In this document: positions 1-13,300 of the stretch, in pieces
How the letters are laid out: each line of letters starts with the position of its first letter
Numbering within the stretch: position 1 is the first letter of the stretch
From: Oscheius dolichura
Lineage: Eukaryota; Nematoda; Chromadorea; Rhabditida; Rhabditidae
Assembly (NCBI GenBank): GCA_932521035.1
Contig: OW051497.1
Span: 2,852,001 to 2,916,000 of the forward strand
Direction of reading: 5' to 3'
DNA: 64,000 bases
Made by a program: the position numbers and the translations under genes
The notes under the pieces: generated by a model
Database searches by the model: none
Seen by the model: the letters and a program-made list of their open reading frames with translations, nothing else
Told to the model about the DNA's origin: nothing

Positions 1-100
1 TAAAATATATACAATTCTCACCCAGAAGATGCCAAAAACGTGACTAATTCTTCCTAATTTATGGCGCTATACGGACATTTCAAGAATTGTTCGTTTACAG

Positions 101-382
101 TCTTTGAATACCAATAAAGGTCTGAAAAAGACAGTAAAAGATCCTCACCTCTCCGATTTTGTCGTTCCGACTAGTGATTACAGTAGTTTTAATTATAGCC
201 CAAAAGGCAAACAGTATTATGGACATGATGTAGTTTTTGTCTATTGGAATGGGTGGCTGGAAAAGAGACAATTACAGAAACAGCCGAAAGGGGAGGCCGA
301 CCGGCGCATGAAGATTCATAGTGGAAGAAGTGGAGACTGCGGTTGTCAAGACAGATTGTCAGGGCAAGTGAGAAGAGATTAA
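101..382 (+). CDS. possible internal or terminal exon, unrecognised
   Basis: An acceptor (TTTACAG) ends at position 100 and is followed by an open frame of about 90 codons containing the stretch SDYSSFNYSPKGKQYYGH. The first half looks protein-like; the second half is rich in Arg and Gly and may be chance. No family is recognised. The frame stops about 160 bp before the satellite begins, so this could be the last exon of a gene whose body lies left of the window. A chance open frame is the main alternative. Confidence 0.2.
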   Translation, partial: SLNTNKGLKKTVKDPHLSDFVVPTSDYSSFNYSPKGKQYYGHDVVFVYWNGWLEKRQLQKQPKGEADRRMKIHSGRSGDCGCQDRLSGQVRRD

Positions 383-539
383 ACTGGTAGTCAGAATGCC
401 GGGATTTGAAAAACGACAGGGAGAAGAGCAGAAGGGGGCCATTTCCCCGGCTCTTTCACTAGATTTCCCGGACAATCGTTGGACAAAAAATACAGTGGTG
501 GATTAGAGAGGAGACTCGCTGGACAAGAAATACGGAGAG

Positions 540-3500
540 ATGTGGAGAGATGTGCAACACGGATCAAAACCGGTGGGGAGATGTGCAACATGGATCAAAA
601 CCGGTGGGGAGATGTGCAAAACCGGTGGGGAGATGTGCAAAACCGGTGGGGAGATGTGCAAAACCGGTGGGGAGATGTGCAAAACCGGTGGGGAGATGTG
701 TAAAACCGGTGGGGAGATGTGCAAAACCGGTGGGGAGATGTGTAAAACCGGTGGGGAGATGTGCAACATGGATCAAAACCGGTGGGGAGATGTGCAAAAC
801 CGGTGGGGAGATGTGCAACATGGATCAAAACCGGTGGGGAGATGTGCAACATGGATCAAAACCGGTGGGGAGATGTGCAACATGGATCAAAACCGGTGGG
901 GAAATGTGCAACATGGATCAAAACCGGTGGGGAGATGTGTAAAACCGGTGGGGAGATGTGTAAAACCGGTGGGGAGATGTGTAAAACCGGTGGGGAGATG
1001 GTAAAACCGGTGGGGAGATGTGCAACATGGATCAAAACCGGTGGGGAGATGTGTAAAACCGGTGGGGAGATGTGCAACATGGATCAAAACCGGTGGGGAG
1101 ATGTGCAACATGGATCAAAACCGGTGGGGAGATGTGCAAAACCGGTGGGGAGATGTGTAAAACCGGTGGGGAGATGTGCAACATGGATCAAAACCGGTGG
1201 GGAGATGTGCAAAAACGGTGGGGAGATGTGCAAAACCGGTGGGGAGATGTGTAAAACCGGTGGGGAGATGTGTAAAACCGGTGGGGAGATGTGCAAAACC
1301 GGTGGGGAGATGTGCAACATGGATCAAAACCGGTGGGGAGATGTGTAAAACCGGTGGGGAAATGTGCAAAACCGGTGGGGAGATGTGCAACATGGATCAA
1401 AACCGGTGGGGAGATGTGCAACATGGATCAAAACCGGTGGGGAGATGTGCAACATGGATCAAAACCGGTGGGGAGATGTGTAAAACCGGTGGGGAGATGT
1501 GTAAAACCGGTGGGGAGATGTGTAAAACCGGTGGGGAGATGGTAAAACCGGTGGGGAGATGTGCAACATGGATCAAAACCGGTGGGGAGATGTGTAAAAC
1601 CGGTGGGGAGATGTGCAACATGGATCAAAACCGGTGGGGAGATGTGCAACATGGATCAAAACCGGTGGGGAGATGTGCAAAACCGGTGGGGAGATGTGTA
1701 AAACCGGTGGGGAGATGTGCAACATGGATCAAAACCGGTGGGGAGATGTGTAAAACCGGTGGGGAGATGTGTAAAACCGGTGGGGAGATGTGCAAAAACG
1801 GTGGGGAGATGTGCAAAACCGGTGGGGAGATGTGTAAAACCGGTGGGGAGATGTGTAAAACCGGTGGGGAGATGTGCAAAAACGGTGGGGAGATGTGCAA
1901 AACCGGTGGGGAGATGTGCAACATGGATCAAAACCGGTGGGGAGATGTGTAAAACCGGTGGGGAAATGTGCAAAACCGGTGGGGAGATGTGCAACATGGA
2001 TCAAAACCGGTGGGGAGATGTGCAACATGGATCAAAACCGGTGGGGAGATGTGCAACATGGATCAAAACCGGTGGGGAGATGTGTAAAACCGGTGGGGAG
2101 ATGTGCAACATGGATCAAAACCGGTGGGGAGATGTGCAAAAACGGTGGGGAGATGTGCAACATGGATCAAAACCGGTGGGGAGATGTGCAAAACCGGTGG
2201 GGAGATGTGTAAAACCGGTGGGGAGATGTGCAACATGGATCAAAACCGGTGGGGAGATGTGCAAAAACGGTGGGGAGATGTGCAAAACCGGTGGGGAGAT
2301 GTGCAAAACCGGTGGGGAGATGTGTAAAACCGGTGGGGAAATGTGCAAAACCGGTGGGGAGATGTGTAAAACCGGTGGGGAAATGTGCAAAACCGGTGGG
2401 GAGATGTGCAAAACCGGTGGGGAGATGTGCAACATGGATCAAAACCGGTGGGGAGATGTGCAAAACCGGTGGGGAGATGTGCAAAACCGGTGGGGAGATG
2501 TGCAACATGGATCAAAACCGGTGGGGAGATGTGCAAAACCGGTGGGGAGATGTGCAACATGGATCAAAACCGGTGGGGAGATGTGTAAAAACGGTGGAGA
2601 GATGTGCAAAACCGGTGGGGAGATGTGCAACATGGATCAAAACCGGTGGGGAGATGTGTAAAACCGGTGGGGAGATGTGCAAAACCGGTGGGGAGATGTG
2701 CAAAACCGGTGGGGAGATGTGCAAAACCGGTGGGGAGATGTGCAACATGGATCAAAACCGGTGGGGAGATGTGCAAAACCGGTGGGGAGATGTGCAACAT
2801 GGATCAAAACCGGTGGGGAGATGTGCAAAACCGGTGGGGAGATGTGCAACATGGATCAAAACCGGTGGGGAGATGTGCAAAACCGGTGGGGAGATGTGCA
2901 ACATGGATCAAAACCGGTGGGGAGATGTGCAACATGGATCAAAACCGGTGGGGAGATGTGCAAAAACGGTGGAGAGATGTGCAAAACCGGTGGGGAGATG
3001 TGCAACATGGATCAAAACCGGTGGGGAGATGTGCAAAACCGGTGGGGAAATGTGCAAAACCGGTGGGGAGATGTGTAAAACCGGTGGGGAGATGTGTAAA
3101 ACCGGTGGGGAGATGTGCAAAAACGGTGGGGAGATGTGTAAAACCGGTGGGGAAATGTGCAAAACCGGTGGGGAGATGTGTAAAACCGGTGGGGAGATGT
3201 GTAAAACCGGTGGGGAGATGTGCAAAAACGGTGGGGAGATGTGCAACATGGATCAAAACCGGTGGGGAGATGTGTAAAACCGGTGGGGAGATGTGTAAAA
3301 CCGGTGGGGAAATGTGCAAAACCGGTGGGGAGATGTGTAAAACCGGTGGGGAGATGTGTAAAACCGGTGGGGAAATGTGCAAAACCGGTGGGGAGATGTG
3401 TAAAACCGGTGGGGAGATGTGCAAAACCGGTGGGGAGATGTGCAACATGGATCAAAACCGGTGGGGAGATGTGCAAAACCGGTGGGGAGATGTGCAAAAC

Positions 3501-6500
3501 CGGTGGGGAGATGTGTAAAACCGGTGGGGAGATGTGTAAAACCGGTGGGGAGATGTGTAAAACCGGTGGGGAGATGTGCAACATGGATCAAAACCGGTGG
3601 GGAGATGTGCAAAACCGGTGGGGAGATGTGCAAAACCGGTGGGGAGATGTGCAACATGGATCAAAACCGGTGGGGAGATGTGTAAAACCGGTGGGGAGAT
3701 GTGTAAAACCGGTGGGGAGATGTGCAACATGGATCAAAACCGGTGGGGAGATGTGCAACATGGATCAAAACCGGTGGGGAGATGTGCAACATGGATCAAA
3801 ACCGGTGGGGAGATGTGCAACATGGATCAAAACCGGTGGGGAGATGTGCAACATGGATCAAAACCGGTGGGGAGATGTGCAACATGGATCAAAACCGGTG
3901 GGGAGATGTGCAACATGGATCAAAACCGGTGGGGAGATGTGCAACATGGATCAAAACCGGTGGGGAAATGTGCAACATGGATCAAAACCGGTGGGGAGAT
4001 GTGTAAAACCGGTGGGGAGATGTGTAAAACCGGTGGGGAGATGGTAAAACCGGTGGGGAGATGTGCAACATGGATCAAAACCGGTGGGGAGATGTGCAAC
4101 ATGGATCAAAACCGGTGGGGAGATGTGCAACATGGATCAAAACCGGTGGGGAGATGTGCAAAACCGGTGGGGAGATGTGTAAAACCGGTGGGGAGATGTG
4201 CAACATGGATCAAAACCGGTGGGGAGATGTGCAAAACCGGTGGGGAGATGTGTAAAACCGGTGGGGAGATGTGCAACATGGATCAAAACCGGTGGGGAGA
4301 TGTGCAACATGGATCAAAACCGGTGGGGAGATGTGCAACATGGATCAAAACCGGTGGGGAGATGTGCAACATGGATCAAAACCGGTGGGGAGATGTGCAA
4401 CATGGATCAAAACCGGTGGGGAGATGTGCAACATGGATCAAAACCGGTGGGGAAATGTGCAACATGGATCAAAACCGGTGGGGAGATGTGTAAAACCGGT
4501 GGGGAGATGTGTAAAACCGGTGGGGAGATGGTAAAACCGGTGGGGAGATGTGCAACATGGATCAAAACCGGTGGGGAGATGTGCAACATGGATCAAAACC
4601 GGTGGGGAGATGTGCAACATGGATCAAAACCGGTGGGGAGATGTGCAAAACCGGTGGGGAGATGTGTAAAACCGGTGGGGAGATGTGCAACATGGATCAA
4701 AACCGGTGGGGAGATGTGCAAAACCGGTGGGGAGATGTGTAAAACCGGTGGGGAGATGTGCAACATGGATCAAAACCGGTGGGGAGATGTGCAAAACCGG
4801 TGGGGAGATGTGCAAAAACGGTGGGGAGATGTGCAAAACCGGTGGGGAGATGTGTAAAACCGGTGGGGAGATGTGTAAAACCGGTGGGGAGATGTGCAAA
4901 ACCGGTGGGGAGATGTGCAACATGGATCAAAACCGGTGGGGAGATGTGTAAAACCGGTGGGGAAATGTGCAAAACCGGTGGGGAGATGTGCAACATGGAT
5001 CAAAACCGGTGGGGAGATGTGCAACATGGATCAAAACCGGTGGGGAGATGTGCAACATGGATCAAAACCGGTGGGGAGATGTGCAACATGGATCAAAACC
5101 GGTGGGGAGATGTGCAACATGGATCAAAACCGGTGGGGAGATGTGCAACATGGATCAAAACCGGTGGGGAGATGTGCAACATGGATCAAAACCGGTGGGG
5201 AGATGTGCAACATGGATCAAAACCGGTGGGGAGATGTGCAACATGGATCAAAACCGGTGGGGAGATGTGCAACATGGATCAAAACCGGTGGGGAGATGTG
5301 CAACATGGATCAAAACCGGTGGGGAGATGTGCAAAACCGGTGGGGAGATGTGTAAAACCGGTGGGGAGATGTGCAACATGGATCAAAACCGGTGGGGAGA
5401 TGTGCAAAACCGGTGGGGAGATGTGTAAAACCGGTGGGGAGATGTGTAAAACCGGTGGGGAGATGTGTAAAACCGGTGGGGAGATGTGTAAAACCGGTGG
5501 GGAGATGTGCAAAACCGGTGGGGAGATGTGCAACATGGATCAAAACCGGTGGGGAGATGTGTAAAACCGGTGGGGAAATGTGCAAAACCGGTGGGGAGAT
5601 GTGCAACATGGATCAAAACCGGTGGGGAGATGTGCAACATGGATCAAAACCGGTGGGGAGATGTGCAACATGGATCAAAACCGGTGGGGAGATGTGTAAA
5701 ACCGGTGGGGAGATGTGTAAAACCGGTGGGGAGATGTGTAAAACCGGTGGGGAGATGTGTAAAACCGGTGGGGAGATGTGTAAAACCGGTGGGGAGATGT
5801 GTAAAACCGGTGGGGAGATGTGTAAAACCGGTGGGGAGATGTGTAAAACCGGTGGGGAGATGTGCAACATGGATCAAAACCGGTGGGGAGATGTGCAAAA
5901 CCGGTGGGGAGATGTGTAAAACCGGTGGGGAGATGTGTAAAACCGGTGGGGAGATGTGTAAAACCGGTGGGGAGATGTGTAAAACCGGTGGGGAGATGTG
6001 CAAAACCGGTGGGGAGATGTGCAACATGGATCAAAACCGGTGGGGAGATGTGTAAAACCGGTGGGGAAATGTGCAAAACCGGTGGGGAGATGTGCAACAT
6101 GGATCAAAACCGGTGGGGAGATGTGCAACATGGATCAAAACCGGTGGGGAGATGTGCAACATGGATCAAAACCGGTGGGGAGATGTGCAACATGGATCAA
6201 AACCGGTGGGGAGATGTGCAACATGGATCAAAACCGGTGGGGAGATGTGCAAAACCGGTGGGGAGATGTGCAACATGGATCAAAACCGGTGGGGAGATGT
6301 GCAAAACCGGTGGGGAGATGTGCAACATGGATCAAAACCGGTGGGGAGATGTGCAAAACCGGTGGGGAGATGTGTAAAACCGGTGGGGAAATGAGCAAAA
6401 CCGGTGGGGAGATGTACAAAACCGGTGGGGAGATGTGCAAAACCGGTGGGGAGATGTGCAACATGGATCAAAACCGGTGGGGAGATGTGCAAAACCGGTG

Positions 6501-9500
6501 GGGAGATGTGCAACATGGATCAAAACCGGTGGGGAGATGTGCAAAACCGGTGGGGAGATGTGCAACATGGATCAAAACCGGTGGGGAGATGTGCAACATG
6601 GATCAAAACCGGTGGGGAGATGTGCAAAACCGGTGGGGAGATGTGCAAAACCGGTGGGGAGATGTGCAAAACCGGTGGGGAGATGTGTAAAACCGGTGGG
6701 GAAATGAGCAAAACCGGTGGGGAGATGTACAAAACCGGTGGGGAGATGTGCAAAACCGGTGGGGAGATGTGCAACATGGATCAAAACCGGTGGGGAGATG
6801 TGCAAAACCGGTGGGGAGATGTGCAACATGGATCAAAACCGGTGGGGAGATGTGCAAAACCGGTGGGGAGATGTGCAACATGGATCAAAACCGGTGGGGA
6901 GATGTGCAACATGGATCAAAACCGGTGGGGAGATGTGCAAAACCGGTGGGGAGATGTGCAAAACCGGTGGGGAGATATGCAACATGGATCAAAACCGGTG
7001 GGGAGATGTGCAACATGGATCAAAACCGGTGGGGAGATGTGCAAAACCGGTGGGGAGATGTGCAACATGGATCAAAACCGGTGGGGAAATGTGCAAAACC
7101 GGTGGGGAGATGTGCAACATGGATCAAAACCGGTGGGGAGATGTGCAACATGGATCAAAACCGGTGGGGAGATGTGCAAAACCGGTGGGGAGATGTGCAA
7201 CATGGATCAAAACCGGTGGGGAAATGTGCAAAACCGGTGGGGAGATGTGTAAAACCGGTGGGGAAATGTGCAAAACCGGTGGGGAGATGTGTAAAACCGG
7301 TGGGGAGATGTGTAAAACCGGTGGGGAGATGTGCAACATGGATCAAAACCGGTGGGGAGATGTGCAAAACCGGTGGGGAGATGTGTAAAACCGGTGGGGA
7401 GATGTGTAAAACCGGTGGGGAGATGTGCAACATGGATCAAAACCGGTGGGGAGATGTGCAAAACCGGTGGGGAGATGTGCAACATGGATCAAAACCGGTG
7501 GGGAGATGTGCAACATGGATCAAAACCGGTGGGGAAATGTGCAAAACCGGTGGGGAGATGTGTAAAACCGGTGGGGAAATGTGCAAAACCGGTGGGGAGA
7601 TGTGCAACATGGATCAAAACCGGTGGGGAGATGTGCAACATGGATCAAAACCGGTGGGGAAATGTGCAAAACCGGTGGGGAGATGTGCAACATGGATCAA
7701 AACCGGTGGGGAGATGTGCAACATGGATCAAAACCGGTGGGGAGATGTGCAACATGGATCAAAACCGGTGGGGAGATGTGCAACATGGATCAAAACCGGT
7801 GGGGAAATGTGCAAAACCGGTGGGGAGATGTGTAAAACCGGTGGGGAAATGTGCAAAACCGGTGGGGAGATGTGTAAAACCGGTGGGGAGATGTGTAAAA
7901 CCGGTGGGGAGATGTGCAACATGGATCAAAACCGGTGGGGAGATGTGCAAAACCGGTGGGGAGATGTGTAAAACCGGTGGGGAGATGTGTAAAACCGGTG
8001 GGGAGATGTGCAACATGGATCAAAACCGGTGGGGAGATGTGCAAAACCGGTGGGGAGATGTGCAACATGGATCAAAACCGGTGGGGAGATGTGCAACATG
8101 GATCAAAACCGGTGGGGAAATGTGCAAAACCGGTGGGGAGATGTGTAAAACCGGTGGGGAAATGTGCAAAACCGGTGGGGAGATGTGCAACATGGATCAA
8201 AACCGGTGGGGAGATGTGCAACATGGATCAAAACCGGTGGGGAAATGTGCAAAACCGGTGGGGAGATGTGCAACATGGATCAAAACCGGTGGGGAGATGT
8301 GCAACATGGATCAAAACCGGTGGGGAGATGTGCAACATGGATCAAAACCGGTGGGGAGATGTGCAACATGGATCAAAACCGGTGGGGAAATGTGCAAAAC
8401 CGGTGGGGAGATGTGTAAAACCGGTGGGGAAATGTGCAAAACCGGTGGGGAGATGTGTAAAACCGGTGGGGAGATGTGTAAAACCGGTGGGGAGATGTGT
8501 AAAACCGGTGGGGAGATGTGTAAAACCGGTGGGGAGATGTGTAAAACCGGTGGGGAGATGTGTAAAACCGGTGGGGAGATGTGCAACATGGATCAAAACC
8601 GGTGGGGAGATGTGCAACATGGATCAAAACCGGTGGGGAGATGTGCAACATGGATCAAAACCGGTGGGGAAATGTGTAAAACCGGTGGGGAAATGTGCAA
8701 AACCGGTGGGGAGATGTGTAAAACCGGTGGGGAGATGTGCAACATGGATCAAAACCGGTGGGGAGATGTGCAACATGGATCAAAACCGGTGGGGAGATGT
8801 GCAACATGGATCAAAACCGGTGGGGAAATGTGTAAAACCGGTGGGGAAATGTGTAAAACCGGTGGGGAAATGTGTAAAACCGGTGGGGAGATGTGTAAAA
8901 CCGGTGGGGAGATGTGCAAAACCGGTGGGGAGATGTGTAAAACCGGTGGGGAGATGTGCAACATGGATCAAAACCGGTGGGGAGATGTGCAAAACCGGTG
9001 GGGAGATGTGTAAAACCGGTGGGGAGATGTGCAAAACCGGTGGGGAGATGTGTAAAACCGGTGGGGAGATGTGCAACATGGATCAAAACCGGTGGGGAGA
9101 TGTGCAAAACCGGTGGGGAGATGTGTAAAACCGGTGGGGAGATGTGCAACATGGATCAAAACCGGTGGGGAGATGTGCAAAACCGGTGGGGAGATGTGCA
9201 AAACCGGTGGGGAGATGTGTAAAACCGGTGGGGAGATGTGTAAAACCGGTGGGGAGATGTGCAACATGGATCAAAACCGGTGGGGAGATGTGCAAAACCG
9301 GTGGGGAGATGTGTAAAACCGGTGGGGAGATGTGCAACATGGATCAAAACCGGTGGGGAGATGTGCAAAACCGGTGGGGAGATGTGCAAAACCGGTGGGG
9401 AGATGTGTAAAACCGGTGGGGAGATGTGTAAAACCGGTGGGGAGATGTGCAACATGGATCAAAACCGGTGGGGAGATGTGCAAAACCGGTGGGGAGATGT

Positions 9501-9612
9501 GCAAAACCGGTGGGGAGATGTGTAAAACCGGTGGGGAGATGTGTAAAACCGGTGGGGAGATGTGTAAAACCGGTGGGGAGATGTGCAAAACCGGTGGGGA
9601 GATGTGCAAGAA
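540..9612. repeat. minisatellite array with two unit lengths (21 and 31 bp)
   Basis: About 9 kb is built almost entirely of one core, AACCGGTGGGGAGATGTG, joined by either a short or a long linker. The short unit is 21 bp (core plus CAA or TAA). The long unit is 31 bp and equals the short unit with a 10-bp insertion, CATGGATCAA. Minor variants recur: AAACGG instead of AACCGG, GGGGAAAT instead of GGGGAGAT, and a shortened join ATGGTAAAAC. The plus strand carries all the G-runs. Because 21 is divisible by three and 31 is not, long units shift the reading frame; nearly all six frames are free of stops, so open frames of up to 560 codons occur without any sign of being genes. Flanks on both sides are unique DNA. 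Confidence 0.97.
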
Positions 9613-10307
9613 CGGTTCCTTATGTATTGTCTGCGCCCTCTGTTTCCCTCGCCGCCTGATTCATCGCTAGTGGCGGCTTTTTCAGTAGCATGCCTGCTCA
9701 TGTCAGTGGCTTCATATTGACAAGGAACACAGTAAGGATTTCCGTCGTTTACAGCATGCCTGCTCATGTCGTTTGTATTAGATCCATTGGTAACCTTCAG
9801 GCTGTCTTTCTTACCCATTTTCGATTACTCAAGCTTGTCGTAGTATGTGACATGATCTCTCAACTATAATATTATTTTGGATACACGGCTAGTCGTGTTC
9901 TCGGGATAAAAATTGATTTTCCTCTCATTTGCTATACTTCTGTCTGGAAAATTCTCAAAAAGGGCTAGAGACGCTAACTGGCCTTTATTTTTCCTAAAAA
10001 TCGATATCCTTCTTCTTCAAAGCGAAATGTTTTCAATCACGTTTTATTTTTCTATTGTTTTAACGGGAACAGCTATTTTTTTTAAATCTCCTTGGCCTTA
10101 TCTCCAGCTACCTCCTGTTATCTCGTCACCGTTCCTTTGTTTTGCTGCGCGTTCCATTGAAAACACGGTCGGTGTTCTATTTTCCCCTTTGAATTTGTTT
10201 GTTTATTTTGTGCTATTCATATCTTTTTTTAATACTACAATTCCTTTCTTCTTCTTCTTTTTTTTGAATCTATGAAAATAAATTCATTTTTACAGAATAA
10301 ACTGAGA
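9613..10307. other. satellite flank and upstream region of the next gene
   Basis: Apart from the short repeat pair listed separately, this stretch is T-rich unique DNA leading to a TTTTTACAG acceptor just upstream of the start codon at 10308. It probably holds the promoter or an outron of that gene. No conserved gene is visible. Confidence 0.5.
9687..9770. repeat. 18-bp direct repeat pair
   Basis: AGCATGCCTGCTCATGTC occurs at 9687-9704 and again, identical, at 9753-9770. On the minus strand the pair encodes a repeated DMSRHA peptide inside an open frame that starts near 9818 and runs into the satellite. I see no splice sites that would make this a gene. Confidence 0.85.
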
Positions 10308-13300
10308 ATGGTCGATAGGATTACACCCAAAACGAAGGCTTCTGCGAAACGGACGGTGCCTGTTGAGAACGGACAGAAGTTTCTCATGCGGTCTAACCCC
10401 TACAGGCGAAGAAATGCGGAAAAAACTCGGCTAGCCGGCCTGATTCTTGATGTAAAGGGCAATATGGCTGCTTTTCTCTATAACAGGAAAGTCTACGTCA
10501 TGCCGTTTGCGTTTTTCACTAAATTCGATGGAATAACAACTAACAAAGGAGATTGGATTGCTTTTAACTTCAAATGGGTAAGGAATACAACCAAAAAAAA
10601 AGAATAAAAGCTCCTTTTTTTCAGAAAAATAGACTCTCAACGATGTTTGACGTCATAAATCCAGGTACACCCCCCTTTCCGGCTACCTATACGGAGAAAG
10701 ACGGACTGCAGGTGGGGGTTCTTGAAGTTTATGGAGAGAATAGATATATATTGTAGCATTCAGGGGTCCTTTTACACTTTATTCTGTTGGAAAAGGCAAT
10801 ATTAAGATACCCAGTGATTTGGGAGGGTAGAGCGCGTTTCGGTCGGGGCTTGGCCTGTTGACAACCCTATTGAGTTTAAAACGGGCTCGAAATGCGGAAT
10901 TAAATACCTATGTAACTGAAATTCTGCTCTTGTTTCCCATTTTCCCTATGAAAAAGCGACAAAAGGAGCTTGTTCTGAGTTTCTACCATCGAAATTGAGT
11001 AAAATGGGTTCCAAACGGGAGAAATGCTCAAAAACAAGCTCGCAAATGGATAGAAGGGGGCTGTAAAGGCTTTCCTAGGGGCATAGAAACGACCTGGCGG
11101 AGTTTAGGCTCATTGGAGTGTCCCTAGCAGGTCTGAAATTTTTGGACCTGGGACGGGATCGGGACGGAAAGAAACTTCCCTAGAAAATCACTAGGTCGGC
11201 ACCTGGACGGGACGGATCCTGGACAACGGACCGTATCGGGATTTTTTACCGTCGACATCCCGGGGTTTCGGGATGGAATCGGGAATCCCGCCCAGCCCTG
11301 GTTCCTAGCCTTGGAGATTCGAGAAAAAACCACCCTCTTTGACTTATTTCTACATTTTCAGGTGACCACTACCGTAGTAAAACGGGATAAATGGGTCTAC
11401 CCTCACAAAGAAGTCTACGAGAAGATGGAGAACGGCGAATATGAGAAACGAATTCGATATCCGAATCTCATCTGGTCCGATGCCTTCGACGTGAGTTTCT
11501 CTCCCAATTCTATTCTTTTTTTCTATCTTTCAGTTTATCTCCGATCCAAATCGACTCTTCACAAAAAAACGTGGCGAAAAGGCGATGAAGGTCTTATCGA
11601 AGGTGTTCTTTGACTGGGTCGCCTTTGAAAAGTACAACCGGTTCTATTCTGACGTCTCCAAGTTTCTCACAGTCGAGCCGCTTGAACTCCTTGGCTTTGC
11701 AGATGATCCGGCTGTCATTCTATATTCCGTGAGTTACTTTATACAGCACATGGGCTAGTTAAAGTCATCTTCCTTGCTTGCCGCCCCACGTCGCTCCCAG
11801 CTGTATTATTTCTCTTTTAGAAACCAGAGACGGACCGAGAACGGGTATCAAGGCTGTGCCGGGCCAACCTTTTGAAATTCGGACGGGTTCCGAGCCTGCC
11901 AGCTCCAAACATTTCCCACCAGTATTCAAAAATCTCCGACATGTGGTCTTGAACCGGCCCCAATAATTTTTGTCCATGGTTTCCATGGTTGAACCCCTGA
12001 AATTTGGAGCTGGATTAGTATTTTTCCAAAATTTGGAGCTTGTTTCGGTCCCAGTTCTGATTGACCTGGAGCAAACCCAGTAATTTTTTCGGAGGACTGG
12101 GTATAAACAAAATCCTGACCACTGATTAAAACGATGCTTTGCTATTTTTTACATTTCATCTATCCACATTTCAGCCATGGCAAATAGCTGCAAATAGAGT
12201 CTACAAAAGGACGAATTTTGGACCAAGGCAGCCGGAGGTACGTTTCCTCCACATTCCTCACTTATTCTTCCTTTTACAATTTTATAAATTTCACCTTTTT
12301 ACAGAGACTTTTCCTGGAAAAGGTGAATCCGAAATCCCGGTACTTTGGAATTGTGATAGGCGAGGGAAGTGACCATTTCGTCGTCTGGGACTACCGTTGT
12401 GGACAGTTGCCCTCGATGTACCGCTACCAGGTGGACGAAGAGGGGTACATCTGTCACAAGCCCAGTCCACCGGTAAATTCCCATATTTGAAAAAAAGTTA
12501 CCTTTCTATCGTATCAGGTTGGAACATTTGTGAGCTATTGTGTGGCCCAATGCCTTGACAGCGTCATGTCGTTCGAAGCCGCCAAAGTGGAAATCTATAG
12601 AAGTGTTCACGATGTCAAGATATTAATCCATGATGGCAAACCAATTCCTCTGGTCAGTTTGTTTTTCAAGTTTTTAGGTTAGAAAGGTTACGGTAGCCAG
12701 CCAAACCGAAATATTGCCGGATTGACCCATACCCACGGAACATTTTCAAAATTTCGCTATAAAAAAGATGGATAACGGCCCTACAAATCATTTGGAGGGC
12801 TGCTGCTTATTTTTGGCCGAACCAGGGATATTTGTAAGACCTTTTCCCAGGCTTTTAGTCTCAACGCCCGCTGTAAGGCTCCCATATCCCGCCTCTTGGG
12901 GTTAGAACGTGATTTTTTGACTTCTTCCAAATTATAGACCAATTTCTATTACAGATATAGGGTTCCAAGATATCCAATAAGGCGTTCAAATGTTTCCTAG
13001 CCGAATTCTTGTAAAAAAATGTGAATCACATCTCGGAAAGAAGTCTCAAACCTGAGGACTACCCGCGGCTCCCTTTTTTTATTGCGGTCTAACAAATCTC
13101 ACTGGCTCCGGGTCATCATATTTTCTAGCAACTAACGGAGGCCGATAACCCAGAAAAGTAGCAGAATGCCCTTTATTTCCAGGTAGCCTTGGACATCGTG
13201 CTGCCCATCGACTTCGTCAAGGGCTCCTACACCATCTACCATCCGTTCATCGGCCCAGTGCGTTTCTTATCTTTTCAAAAAACAAAATCCCCCGTTTTCA

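Noticed and set aside
540-9612. Long open frames (up to 560 codons) with heptad-like peptides such as CKTGGEM, QNRWGDV and AKPVGRC on both strands of the satellite
   Set aside because: They follow from a stop-poor repeat unit. All frames are open on both strands, the 31-bp units shift frame at random, and TGTGTAAAA units stop only one frame.
540-9612. CRISPR-like array (short repeats with spacers)
   Set aside because: The linkers are not unique spacers; only two linker types occur, and the host is a eukaryote.
9459-9818. Minus-strand open frame with CVPCQYEATDMSRHA entering the satellite
   Set aside because: No splice signals or family match; the apparent peptide repeat is explained by the 18-bp DNA repeat, and the second half is satellite.
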